DNA from: Cymbomonas tetramitiformis
Lineage: Eukaryota; Chlorophyta; Pyramimonadophyceae; Pyramimonadales; Pyramimonadaceae
Assembly (NCBI GenBank): GCA_001247695.2
Contig: LGRX02027794.1
Location: 62,001-126,000 of the forward strand
DNA length: 64,000 nucleotides
Direction: 5' to 3'
Shown: positions 10,254-21,500 of the stretch, piece by piece
Layout: each line of letters starts with the position of its first letter
Numbering within the stretch: position 1 is the stretch's first letter
The notes under the pieces: model-generated
The model's database searches: none
The model's input: only the letters and a program-made list of their open reading frames with translations
Told to the model about the DNA's origin: nothing
Position numbers and translations under genes: made by a program

Positions 10254-10906
10254 CTACCCTGAAACGTTACTGACAGCGTCAGTGAAAGCTTTGATGAACT
10301 GTTTGGGGTTCACTCCTGCCGGGACCTCTACTGTGGGTGTAAAGATGAAGTCAGTCTTGTCAAAATCCTCCAGGTCAGGCATCACGTCCCTGACTAAGGC
10401 AGTTAGAATAACTTTGCCGTCGTCAGGGAAGTAACGATGTGCTTCCCGCACTGAAGCGAGCGCTGGACCGCCACAGAGATACTCCAACAACTCCCGTTTA
10501 GGAGTTTGTTTGCGTTGGGCATCACTGTGGCGGTGACGTCGTCCAGCCGGAAAGCATGTGCGTAAAGGGTGTTAAACCGCGTGAGGCGCGAGGTAAGCTC
10601 TTCAACGAGGGAGTCAAGTAGTGAGCGAGCATTAGACTCGTCACCACAAAACCTCCACTCGTCGATGGCGTCCCCTTTGCCACACAGCTTAGATTTAATT
10701 CCCCTTACAAGCGCCTCAATCTTCTGGTGGTCATCCAGGAAAGCTGCTGACTCAGAATCAAACTTCTTTTCAGCCGCTGATTGTTGAGACGAAGCCGCCA
10801 CTGGTGTGGGCACCAGTTGATCAAATTGCAATTGTCTCTTAGAAGCACCAGCTGGGTGCGCTCTCAATCTTGCTGGCGCCATCAGCTGATACGGTGTAGA
10901 GGCCAT
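10254..10906 (-). pseudogene. Unrecognised minus-strand ORF pair with a frame break near 10500
   Basis: ATG at 10906 opens a frame that reads coherently to about 10510: a Pro/Ala/Gln-rich N-terminus, then helical AAFLDDHQKIEALVRGIK and LLDSLVEELTSRLTRF. From about 10505 the other frame (to 10254) is the coherent one: LLEYLCGGPALASVREAHRYF, DFIFTPTVEVPAGVNPKQF. A single-base shift next to a small hairpin (ACTCC...GGAGT at 10497-10511) joins them into about 215 residues. It lies downstream, in the same orientation, of the old LTR at 12597-13192 and its leader-like repeat, so it may be the gag of that element. No domain recognised. Confidence 0.45.
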
Positions 10907-11465
10907 GCCGAAATTTTACAGTCGCGGTGCTCGAGCGTTAGTCAATAAAATCCAAGAATTCAAAATGTTCGGTGATCAAGGTTCTAAAAAATGCACTACA
11001 AAGTTCTCGCCAAGAGAAAACAAATTTACACTTGAGCAATCTATAGAAAATAAGGGCAGGGGCTTAAAATGCGGGGTCAAAGGTTCAAATCTTACAGCCG
11101 CGAAATAGGGTAGGGTAAGAGAGGGTGGCGATCGTGTCGTGAGGTTTGATGTCGACGCGCGTGCTGCTTCGGAGACTGCGGCTAGCTAGACCGGTCCATC
11201 TAAGTCCTAAGCAATTGTGCTCACGAACGGAAAATCTTCCTCTCTCTCACTCTACCCCTTTCGTGACTAGTGCGTCCTAGAACCTCATGCCCCGATCCTC
11301 AGCCCCGAGCCCCTATAAAGGCTTTAGCCAGCCATAATTGGCGGTTTTAACTAATCACCTTAGGCCGGTGGTGGGCGCAAACCTGTGAAAACAAACACAC
11401 AGTGAAGCACTACAAGTCAGGTGCTACGCTCGCATATGTCAACCGTGAAACTGTGAAGCTATACA
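10907..11465. other. No gene seen; one TATA-like box
   Basis: No convincing coding frame. CCCCTATAAAGGC at about 11308-11320 resembles a plus-strand TATA box within a GC-richer stretch, but nothing coding follows it within the next kilobase. Confidence 0.4.
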
Positions 11466-12596
11466 CAAGATAATACGATGTGTTATAGCTTCCGCCGAAA
11501 GAATGTGATGACAGCCCCTAAGGTGTCAGATGTGGAAATGACAGATGCTATGAACTGTCTGACTACCGAAGTCGATATCGGAGATGGCGCTGATGACAGT
11601 GAAGAAGTCATAGTAGTCGAACCATATCGGTGATGACACAGATGATGATGACACTGTCGGCGTGCCAAATCCAGCAATATACTCAATGATGATGGTGTAT
11701 ACTGCAAGTATATGTGTGTATGTGTGTGGTGCTGCAGTCATTATAATCTCCGCACACTCGAATTTTGCACACACTATGATGTTGCTGCAGAGTATTCAAT
11801 GATTTGTCATGTTGAGCGTGTATGTGTGTATAAGCTACTCACACAGCATGTATGCAGTTCACACTCATGGTTGCAGGTTGATATACGAATCTGACAGTGA
11901 ATAGATTATAATGACTCAGCAAACATCAGAGTATTATATGGCATGCTGCAATATACTGTCATCATGCGTCCGTTCATGATTATCCCAGTAAGTATACACA
12001 TATTCTGTAAAGGATATCGTGACGCGCGCAGATGATGCATCCGTGATTATTGCAACTATCGATAATGACGGTGTGTTGATGACATTTTGCATACTGACAT
12101 CGTCATAAAAAAACTGCAAAATAATTGTCGTGCACAGTAAGCGATTTATTGCGATCATGAAAATCGCGATGGTGCGCGCTGATGATAATAAGCACATCTT
12201 GTCGCAGTATGTATAGCACATGATACAAGTGCTATTTTTCGCGCGGATCATGATTCCGATGAGGATTTTTATGTCCGCGTCTCATATTGCGAATTTCGTA
12301 CAACTGCGAATCGTATCTGCGCGTACATGTGATCGCTGCGCATATGTATGCCGCATGCACACCTTCTCGCGCTGTATTGGTGACGATATGTACGATCTGC
12401 GATTGTATATGTGACGATATATCCTCGCGCACAATATTCGCTTATGCAGCGGTCAGTATATGCAGTATATCGGTATTTGTGCGATTGCGACGCCAGATAT
12501 TATTCGCGCTCCGCAACCTGCATACACAAAATATTCGATATCTATGCTGCACTCACACTAGAGTTCTCGTTCTCGCCTTGACGATCGAATACCAAC
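11466..12596 (-). repeat. Diverged ~1-kb repeat, reverse-oriented copy of 48.69-49.7 kb (retroelement leader-like)
   Basis: Read on the minus strand from 12596, the sequence aligns with the plus strand from about 48693 over roughly 1 kb. Shared landmarks include GGTATTC near the start, GTGTGAGTGCAG, GCAGGTTGCGGA, GCGCGAGAAGGTGTGCAT, GCAATAAATCGC and CTCAACATGACA. It directly abuts the end of the LTR at 12597-13192, and its first bases (GTTGGTATTC) partly match an initiator-tRNA primer-binding site, so it looks like the untranslated leader of an LTR element. Short ORFs here are not coding-like. It contains CA/TG microsatellites around 11705-11735. Confidence 0.6.
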
Positions 12597-13192
12597 TGTT
12601 AAGGACGCACAAGCGAGCCTTAGATATATATGATATGATAAGATAGCACAGATGTTATTGAACAGTAACAACTTGTGCAGCGTAAGAGCGGGTGATGAGT
12701 GCAGACTTCGTCCGAAGATACTGCTGTAGCACAACGCTACCTCATCTATACCGAATGCCTCCCATCTCATAGATGGCACCGCTATTGGGTTGTGAACCCA
12801 AGGCATTGGTTGAACGACTAGTATCGGCTGAACGAATAATGCGTTCGCCATATGATACTCGCATGCTTGTTCAGAACATGCTAGAAGCGAAGATGATTTC
12901 TTCTCCGAACCATTCGGTACTTCAAGATAGCATCTTGCTTCGCCATCTCGAGTCCGACATATTGGCCTCTCGATGACATGGGTCATTCAAGTCTTACCTT
13001 GAATAAATGACAGATGATATGACTTATCATCTCGATGACATGTACAGTCATAGTCGACCGTACTGACGACTGTCTGTCATTATAATATATGACATGACTC
13101 GACATGACATGACATGACATGGTATGACATGTCTGACAGGTATGACACTTATGACATGTATGACACATATGTCATCGGTCATAACCCTGACA
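12597..13192 (-). mobile_element. Old LTR (inverted) of the family also seen at 45716 and 58155
   Basis: Read on the minus strand it starts TGTCAGGGTTATGACCG and ends TTAACA (TG...CA). It carries the same ATGACATG/CATACATG tandem motif near its start and the same internal order (TTGGGTTCACAACCC-type block, CGAAGCGTTGTGC block) as the LTRs at 45716-46297 and 58155-58778, but is clearly more diverged. Flanking pentamers CCAAC and ACCAT do not match, so it is probably one LTR of a longer element (leader at 11466-12596) rather than a clean solo LTR. Confidence 0.7.
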
Positions 13193-13430
13193 ACCATGTT
13201 CGTCCAGTAGTTTCGCAGGCGGTGTGCTCGCGCCCCCATGCGCGCCGCGTCGACGGTGATGGGCATGCCAATCATGGAGCACATGAGGGGATGCATAATG
13301 TTGCGGACTTCGCGGCTGTTGAAGTTGTGCTGCGCCGCTACGCACTCGATCATGTATGCGAACTTGTCCTGCCCGGCCAGGAGTTGCAGTTGTCCCAGTA
13401 CGCGCACCGACCACGTCGTACGGGACTGAC
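13193..13430 (-). pseudogene. Coding fragment interrupted by the old LTR
   Basis: On the minus strand a frame reads VLGQLQLLAGQDKFAYMIE, then MHPLMCSMIGMPITVDAARM and LRNYWTNMV before running into the LTR at 13192. It is helical and coherent, unlike neighbouring noise, so it is likely a piece of a gene or gag into which the LTR element inserted. I do not recognise the family. Upstream (13430-13559) nothing continues it. Confidence 0.35.
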
Positions 13431-13559
13431 GAGTGTCGCCCTTTCAACCATTGTAGGGACCCAGCCGCGCAGAGGTCCAGAGGGGGTCCTCGGTGTGGTG
13501 GGTGGGTGAGCAGATGGGCCGCTCTGGAGTGATTCCCTTGAGGTCTAAGGGCGTGCGAG

Positions 13560-13839
13560 CAGGGAACATATCAAACTTTTATGTCGTACGGCCAACACTC
13601 AAAATTTCCATCGGCCAAGTTTCGGCCATCTCGGCCAAAATCTAAAATTGCCCGCCGCAGGCGCAAAATTTTAAATTTTAAGTATGACAGTATCATAAAA
13701 ATCGCACAATTTCGGGAAAATTTTCAAAATTTTACATAATTCGTCTCGGCCAACAAGCAAAAGCACCCTCGGCCAAACCTCGGCCACAGCCTTCATCGTA
13801 CGGCCACAGACCGGCCATAGGAGGTTGATATGTTCCCTG
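13560..13839. mobile_element. hAT-type MITE, 280 bp, 8-bp TSD
   Basis: Terminal inverted repeats CAGGGAACATATCAA (13560-13574, and reverse complement at about 13825-13839) are flanked by perfect 8-bp direct repeats CGTGCGAG (13552-13559 and 13840-13847). An 8-bp duplication with ends starting CAG is typical of hAT elements. The interior is non-coding and dominated by CGGCCA/TCGGCCAA repeats and AAAATTTT stretches. No transposase, so it must be mobilised in trans. Confidence 0.88.
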
Positions 13840-13847
13840 CGTGCGAG

Positions 13848-14753
13848 GTACTCAAATGCACCACAGGACATCCCCAAGATTACCCGGAGGGGTGGGGGGT
13901 AGAGTGGTGGCAGAATAGTGGGGTGACAGCCCGTGGCTCGCACTCGTGGGAGGTCTACGCGACTATCACTCTAAGGGGTGGTATCTTGAGCAAAAACTCA
14001 CTCCAACCAATTCAGAAGCAATCCAACATCGCTTGTAGGTGATCAAGTGAAATCGTCTTAAGTCAAAAACGGTATCGATTTTCGGAAAAAACTCGACCGT
14101 CATAGAGATAAAACTCGGTTACTAATCGTATCGTGCCAGTGCCGTCCGATCGCAAAATGACGTCAAATATTCGGTCGCAGGCCTAGTGGAGATCTTTAGA
14201 TCGATTAGCGCTAGTATTAAAACGTGACACACCTGACACGATGGCATGGCAATATCGCTATCGTGACCGTAGACCAACCTCGACGTAAGCGCTGACACCG
14301 CGCTGACCGGCGCGGGCGACGCGACGAACGAGGGCGACTCGGAGCCTGACTATCACCAATCAATTGCAGACATTTCGGACGCCATGTCACGGCCCGCCAC
14401 TCAGCGCCCGCGCCCCGTCACGTCCCGTCAGTCACACTCTTGTCTCGCGTGCAAGCCTCTCGCCTGCAAGTCTCATCTCAGCGAAGGATACAACCGACGG
14501 GAACGGGACCAAGAAGGAGCTCAGGATTCCGCCATCAAACAAAAAAACTGGTCCGATACGCAAGCAAACAGGATAGGAGATACCTACAGAAACGCCTCAG
14601 GGAGTTCATTATTATCTCAGTAGATCTACAAATCATTCCACCCAGTCGCGTTGCCTCAAAATAGTCAGTATTTACTCGTGAGAAACGCTGGTTTTAACCC
14701 ATAGGAGGCAGTTTGCGAGTACAGGCCACGTTGCTAGGGTTTTGTGAAAAAAC
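13848..14753. other. Upstream region of ESS2, no gene seen
   Basis: No coherent coding frame; the short overlapping frames at 14364-14664 are low-complexity and mutually inconsistent. It presumably holds the promoter and 5' UTR of the ESS2 gene. The start codon context AAAACATGACGA at 14750-14761 is acceptable. Confidence 0.4.
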
Positions 14754-16433
14754 ATGACGAATAAGATCAAGGGCTCGCACCCTGCGGCAGCAGGAGCCTT
14801 AGTTGAATCCCCCAATATGCCACCTCCTGCTGCGCGACCCTCGCGAAAGCAAGTGGTGCTTGAGGAGGATGATTGGACGCAGAAACTGGAGGCGATCATT
14901 GAACGCGACTACTTCCCAGATTTGCACAGGTTGGAAAACCGTTTAGAATGGCTGGAAGCACGTAATTCAGGAGATCTGCATAAGATGCAAGCAGCTGCCG
15001 CAAATATAGAAGCTCGGATGTCTCAGCGCCGGAACTCGTCCGTGATTCATACCCCAACTGCCACCCCTCAGGTCGGAACACCCGGATTTTCCGAGCCTGC
15101 TGCAACCCCTCAAACTGTGACTGCTTCACCGCATCCTTCCCTAACAATTAACCCATCACCAACTGCCCATACCACTCCGACGAATAAGACATCGCGCCAA
15201 GCCTCGGGCGCACAAGCGAGTACCAGCGCCAGCGACGCGGCACCTAAGATGTCCCTGGATTCGTTCACAAGCCGGCACACGAGCGAGGACAATGCATCCT
15301 TCGACAAGATCGTGCACGCTGCTAACGTTAAACGGCTTCAAAAAAGCGACTGGCTACTCAGGCAACCTGGAACCGCGTTGGCGGTGCTGGCTGCAAAGGA
15401 CGCAAATGAGCGACCCTGCGATGGCTACGGGACCTCGAACCAGGAGACATACACCTTGGACAGCAAGCCTTACAATCCGAAAAATCACCTATACTATGAT
15501 TCCTCTCAGCAGCCGTCCGTCGCTCTCACTGCGAAAGAAATCGAGGAGAAGGCTCGAGGCCCGCCGAAGGAGATCTGCTCTAATAACACGCGTTTTATCG
15601 GGAATCCTTTCGCGGCGAGCGAGGAGGCGGAGAAGAGCGCGGCTCCCGCGATGTACTCCCACGTGGAGACTCCCAGCAAGCTCTTTGCTAAAGCCGTTAT
15701 GGGCGTGGACCAGCTGCCAGGTCCAGAAGGCACCCCGAAGACGTCACGCAGCTTCCTGCGCTCACCCTCCCCAGCTCCTGGTGTTGACGAGTCCCCCTTC
15801 ATGACCTGGGGTCGGCTCGACGGCACCCCGCTGCGTTTGGAAGCCGAAGAGACTCCTGTCGATATCGCCGGGGCTTCGGTTGGAGCAGGCTTCTCTATCG
15901 CCGCGCAGCCCATCCGCGACCGCGTGAATCGCAAGCTCACAACGAACTCAACGGCCGGTGCCACGCTGCGCGGGGCTGCGGGACTAACGACCACCCCCTC
16001 ACCCAGCCCCCTTCGAAAGCAGGGGACGCCGCTCACGAAAGGGCGCGGCACCCCTTCCGCCTCGCCGCGGCCTCCCGCGCACAACTCGTCCAAAGTGGTG
16101 CTTTCGGAGGCGGCGCGGAAGCTCCTCAGCGGAGCCCGGGCAAAGATAGGTGTCAGCTCTGACTCGCAGCTGCGAAAGAGCTACACGGCGCGGACCCCTA
16201 CGCGGACCCCAGGCCGGTACACTCCTTCGGTCACGGGCCAGCACGCCGGGAGCGGCCGCACTACCCCTTCGGTGAAGGCGGCGACTCCTCTTGGGGGCAC
16301 ACCTTCTCGCACTCCAGTGCTCGGTGTACGTTCCGCTGAACCGGGGCTCTCGGGACCCGGCGCGAAGCGGACCTGCACGGAGGCGGACCGCACCGGGAAG
16401 GCCTCCATTACGGACGACCTGCTGAATATCTGA
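14754..16433 (+). CDS. ESS2: ESS2 / DGCR14 (Es2) nuclear splicing-associated protein
   Basis: Intronless 559-residue ORF matching the ESS2/DGCR14 family, a nuclear protein associated with the spliceosome (C-complex component in animals; splice-site fidelity in C. elegans). Family landmarks appear in order: VVLEEDDWTQKLEAIIERDYFPDL at residues about 34-57; a coiled-coil-like segment with LEARNSGDLHKM; LDSFTSRHTSEDNASF at about 164-179; NHLYYDS; NNTRFIGNPF; SPSPAPGVDESPFMTWG around 335-350; DGTPLRLE; an RKSYTARTPTRTP C-terminal block; and a final ASITDDLL. The central and C-terminal parts are Ser/Thr/Pro-rich with many TP motifs, consistent with phosphorylation. Length is close to animal homologues (about 480-560 aa). 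GC3 is high compared with the surrounding DNA, as expected for a constrained host gene. Complete and intact; a reliable marker that this is a nuclear genome. Confidence 0.96.
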   Translation: MTNKIKGSHPAAAGALVESPNMPPPAARPSRKQVVLEEDDWTQKLEAIIERDYFPDLHRLENRLEWLEARNSGDLHKMQAAAANIEARMSQRRNSSVIHTPTATPQVGTPGFSEPAATPQTVTASPHPSLTINPSPTAHTTPTNKTSRQASGAQASTSASDAAPKMSLDSFTSRHTSEDNASFDKIVHAANVKRLQKSDWLLRQPGTALAVLAAKDANERPCDGYGTSNQETYTLDSKPYNPKNHLYYDSSQQPSVALTAKEIEEKARGPPKEICSNNTRFIGNPFAASEEAEKSAAPAMYSHVETPSKLFAKAVMGVDQLPGPEGTPKTSRSFLRSPSPAPGVDESPFMTWGRLDGTPLRLEAEETPVDIAGASVGAGFSIAAQPIRDRVNRKLTTNSTAGATLRGAAGLTTTPSPSPLRKQGTPLTKGRGTPSASPRPPAHNSSKVVLSEAARKLLSGARAKIGVSSDSQLRKSYTARTPTRTPGRYTPSVTGQHAGSGRTTPSVKAATPLGGTPSRTPVLGVRSAEPGLSGPGAKRTCTEADRTGKASITDDLLNI

Positions 16434-18561
16434 GCAAATGGGGCGAGACTCTGCAGCTGTGTGGGGGCGTGGACATCGGAGCAACCGTGGGAGAATTTGT
16501 AGCCGTGAACTCAACTCCGTGTGTTGCTGACGGGTCTGCTGGGGCTCCCGTGCAACCTCTGCATCCAGCAAAGTCTTTCGATCATGGTATCGAGCGGACT
16601 TTTTGGTAGCATCCAGCAGAGCCTTCGTGTGTAGCTAGCTGTTAATATCTAAAATGCTCCATCCACCCTCCCTTGAACCTTCTACTGTTGTACTCTGGTG
16701 ACGTAGATGAACCATCACTTGCGCCTCTGGGAGAGCTTGTGAGTTATGTGGAATGCTATCTCAGACTTGGTAAAGATAGATTTGAGCCCGTCACGGCCAG
16801 CGCCACCTTCTTGTCTGAATGCTCTCGAAGCATCCTGGCGTGGAAACCCACTTGAGTGTGGCCTTGAGTATGTATCCCATGCAGCAACTCATTATAATGT
16901 GCACCCTCGGAGCATTCCGCTTTTGCGAAGTCCTTACGGCTCCAGTCTAAGCTTTTCACATCTCTGCAACCATGCACTACTATATGAAACTTTTGGTTTT
17001 TTTTTGCTTTAAGATCAAAACAAATTATGGCCGCCTTTAAAGTTGCCAAGCCGAACCATGCGTCCTATGTAAGGCATTTATTATGTCGAGGCTTTGCTGG
17101 TTTGCCTTTATTGGTCTTCAGCAATTCTGGGCATGACCATATTCGCCGTGCAAGATATTCCATAGAGTGATGCATACTTGCTGGTCTAGCGGGCCGTGTC
17201 GGTCACAAAGTTGCCTCCACTACTGACATACCGTATGTTCCAAATCACACTGATAATTTCTTTCACAAGTCCCCGCGAACGAACATATAGCGGGTACTGT
17301 ATACTCTGGTATGGACCACATCCAGTGTGATGGGTCTTCTTCCCTCTGTGCACTGTCCATCTGCTCACAGAGTACCATATTTTGGCTCCGGTCATAGTAG
17401 TCAATGGATGAGTCCTTGATCTATGGTGGGCGGCGAGCACCGAATCAGCCCAAGGACTTTGCTTCCATATCTAACATATGACGCGTCAATAGGTCCCTAG
17501 CCGATACTTTTCCCTGTTGCGACTTAACATTTCAGATCGGATTTCTATTACTTCATAACACTTTCCATACTTAGAATAACATTATTAAAAAACTATAAAC
17601 TACTATGAATATTTAACCCATATATATATATATATATATAATTTCTGACCTGACAGTGCCATTCCCCGTCAAAAGGGCTATGAAAGTACTGATGGTTCAC
17701 TTTTTTTAAATGGTCTTGTGATCGGTCGATTTCGAACCTACACTCGTTTGCCCGTTTTGGCGAGAAATTGACCAATCACACGGCCATTTTAAAACAGTGA
17801 ACCAGTACGTTCATAGCCCTTTTCACGTGGAATGGCACTGTCAATTCAGAAATTTAAAAATCAAATAATGTTTGTTGGAGTTTAAAGCCTTTGAAAATGA
17901 ATATTTGAATATGGAAATTGCTATGAAGTGTGTTTACATGTGGGATATGACAAGCTGGAAGGTCACGATTGGTACGGTTATAGACGATTATATGGGAGGC
18001 AGGACGAAACCTAGTGGTTTTTGTACAAAACCTAGTGAACCTTGTACACGAACCCTATACAAAATCACGTTTTTTTGTAAATTGCTTACTTAATAACGGC
18101 ATCAGCGTTTTCATGCACCCATATGCCTCACAAATGATCATACCAATTACGGTAACGATTCCTTATTATTTACGATGACATGGCATGATAACATATATAT
18201 ATATATATATATCACGTTAGGCAATGGAAGCGCAACGGACCCATCATCACCTCGGCTATACACCATCACAACAGTGCATCTACATCTATACCAAGGTAAC
18301 AACTCTAGGGACGATGGAATGTAAAGGGATCAAAGTAGACACAATAGGAAACTGTATACGCGGTTTCTAAGACGAGCGGAAACACCGATTAGTAAGCGCT
18401 CCGATTGGCTTCCAAAATGTTCACTGTAACATGTGCAGAACAGCTGGGATGTCACTTCTCACATCACAGACCACATACATATGCACTTGGGTTGCCTTAT
18501 GTCTGCAAATGGTGTAATGCATCAATGATGAAGCGGGCGATTGCCATTACAACAAGACGTT
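16434..18561. other. Intergenic region between ESS2 and the SDR gene
   Basis: No recognisable gene. A minus frame at 17049-16756 (IHTQGHTQVGFHARML...) is the longest, but I cannot assign it. It contains TA microsatellites at about 17622-17640 and 18188-18212, a foldback MITE (17641-17853, listed separately), and short repeats of AAACCTAGTG (18007-18040). The 3' UTR of the SDR gene should lie just below 18562. Confidence 0.4.
17641..17853. mobile_element. Foldback MITE, about 213 bp
   Basis: The whole segment is an imperfect inverted repeat: the ends ATTTCTGA..TGACAGTGCCATTCC and their reverse complement, then GGGCTATGAA(A/C)GTACTG..GGTTCACT and AAATGG(T/C)C on both arms, meeting near 17747. 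It lies beside a TA microsatellite, which hides any target duplication. No coding capacity. Family not assigned. Confidence 0.7.
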
Positions 18562-21500
18562 TCACTTCAGTAGTCCATCCGCAGAAAACTCTTTGGGCAA
18601 TCCAACAAGTTCCAGCGATACATCCCATAATCTTCGTGCGGTGTCGCGATCATATGAACGCCTGGCACAATCCACAACAGTTGAAACATCACCAATGCAA
18701 ACATGCATCACGTCAGGAACTCAGCATATCGATCGAAGATGTTGAAACCATCCACTATATATCGAGTGGGTGGATATCAGTGGATTTACCTTGCTGTGGG
18801 AGCGTTAAAGCAGTCGGACTCCCAGTAATGTCCTGGTCCCCAATGAAATAAACAAAACAAACGTCCAGTCGTCCGGGAGCAGCATGCTTTCGTCATCCCA
18901 CTTTCAAATGCCGGCTCCCTTCTCGCGCGGTGATGATGCACAATGCCATACCATGATGCCTCGCTCTCTGAGCGTGGGAACCTTACACGAGGCCAACGCA
19001 AATGATAGTGCTCATCAAACTCGAAATTCAATGAATTATTGAACATCCGGAGAAACAGACCTGCTTTCTTAGCACCCTCTGGACCGTCAAAATCTCCGGA
19101 GGTGGTGCAGTGCATGGTAGTGCGGGCGCCCTCCGAGGGAGTCAGCAGAATCCCTCTCATGACGAGGCGGTAGAGCCATTGGATCACCCCTGGCAGGGTA
19201 CACAATGCATCATAAGGTCTTACCAAAAGGCTGGAGGAAACAATTTCACGAGCTTCGGATCGGAAATACAAGATGCCCGAGTGAGAATCATATCTCTCTC
19301 CAAAAGGTCAGGAACAATAGATCTCCATGGTACACCAAAGAGAGAAAGACCGAGAGGGGGGTCTAAATCGCTCCAGCATTGCCCGCTCAATGCACTTCAC
19401 CATTTCAAGAGGATCTCTCCTGACAAAGATACTTAAGAAGTATGCTGCTCCTGGTGATCGGCTAGCTCATACGCCGCCTGTCTCGCTCACTCTGTTACAA
19501 TCATATGCCAAACATGTCATCTGCAGGGTCACTGCCGTGGTGAGCATGCAGGCCGTCGTGAGCTGCCTGCCACCTTAGGCCACCCGACAAGGTGCGCGAG
19601 CCCTGGTGGTGTTCCCACCTGGCAGCGTACGCACGACGTCTGTCACGACGTTGCCTGGATGCAGGGCCAGAATGTGGATAGGGACATCGGACTGCAACCG
19701 TTCTTCAAGCTGGTAGCCGAACATGACGTCCGCGAGCTTACTTTGACCATATGCCCTGCCAGGCCCCACGTATTCCCCATCCCTCTCCCCGACTTTCTTC
19801 AGCTAATGGTATTAGAGCTTGGTGAAAGCCTTAGGAGGAGGAGTAACAATCACGACGAAGTAGTGGAGCGCAACCAACACGCGTGAAGCCCCTCCCGCCG
19901 TCTTCTTCAGGCCGCATTTTCACCGTAAATCGGAGTCATGTCACCCCGCACAAACCCGCTGCACAAAGTGGAGGCAGACGCGCTCACTTCAAAGAAGTGT
20001 AGCCTTTTTTGAGCTGAAGATCGTCGAAGTGTATCTTCCCGAATTCGTGGAGCATGGACGAGACCATCACCACGCGGGCGTGCTCGTGCTCCCCTGCGCA
20101 TCCCGGCAACTTGCCCTCCACGCACCTTGCACATGCCCCGGAACAGACATGTCCAAGTGCGTCCGCAAGCGCTCGAAGCATATCTCGAAACAATTCACAT
20201 AATGAACATCAACAGAAAAGATCTTCACAAGGCACATCGTGTCGAGCCACCTAAACGTAAATTGCGTCGGACAGAGGAATTTTGTGGGAGAACTTTGCGG
20301 GAGTGAAGAAAAGGACGTCCCTACAAGGGGGTCCGCACGGGCGCACGGATTACTTTCATAAAGGAAGGATCGAGCTATGAGAACGGCTTTGTCTTGGAGG
20401 AGACGCACCACGTGCAGCCCTGTTGAGCGAGGGCAGCAAGAGCAAGGTCAACAAGAAGTGCCCGAGATAGTTGGAACCGAAATGCGACTGCCCGCCACCA
20501 ACCGTCGGCAACTCGTCACCAAGTTGCAAGTCCAAGGGAGGTGTTCCAACCTTGTCCTACAGTCGGTGAGGCAAAGTGCAGCCGCACATGTTTTCTCGCA
20601 TCCGATGTCTAAAAGGCAGCTTGCTTGCAGGGGAGAGCAGCCAACCAAGATGGAGGCGGGAGAATACTCCGACACGGCAGCAAGGATCTCAGGATGACAA
20701 GGCACCGTACTGAATTTGAGGCAGAAAGCCACTTAATCAGTGAAGCTGTGACGTGATGCAAGACATGCCGTCCCGTGACACGCGAGCGCTTGGAGTTCTG
20801 GAGAGCGCACAAGAACACCCTTGAGCGCAGAGCACGTGCCACTGCAAACAGGTCGGGGAACTTCAGCAGTGGCGGCACCTCGAAGCCATCCCTCGTTGCA
20901 CTCCAGCCTCCTGTCCTATTCCCCCGCGCTGGATCATTGACTCACTCCATCAATGCAAACATCTTGCAATATGGATGGAGTGCCGCATGTAGGACCGCCC
21001 AAGGACCGGCACCTTGGATCGATCGACCCGGAAGTGAGCGGGAAAAATTAAATCGAAACAACAACTGGACTTGATGAGGCCCACATCGTTCACGTGTGCC
21101 GGTGGCGGAAGTGGTTGAATCTTTCTTCCATTCATAGGAGGGTACAAACACAAAGCTAAATATGTTCAAAGATAGACTAGCCAAGGTGGGAAGCTACATA
21201 GTAGGCAAGATGCGTCAGGAAGAGGATGGCGAGGTTTGACCTCCCATGCTGAAAATGCCGGCGTTGCAGACCAAGGCGTGCAAGGGCTCCTTACGAGCCT
21301 CCCACCGCTCAGCCATCTCCCGTACCTGAACTCCTAACATTCTCACCCCTCAAGAGCGGGCCGTTTCCGAAGTTTCCCACGACACAAGCCAAACAGACCG
21401 AGTCCATGCATCAGGCTGTGTGCCGTGTCGCGAGCCACGGCACAAGCCAAACAGACCGAGTCCATGAGTCAGGCTGTGTGCCCTGTCGCGAGCCACGGCA

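Noticed and set aside
15506..16093. Minus and alternative frames over ESS2 (195, 190 and 170 aa)
   Set aside because: Shadows caused by the GC-rich third positions of the ESS2 gene.
18405..18851. 148-aa plus-strand ORF
   Set aside because: Overlaps the last two exons and an intron of the SDR gene on the other strand, which have firm homology and splice signals.
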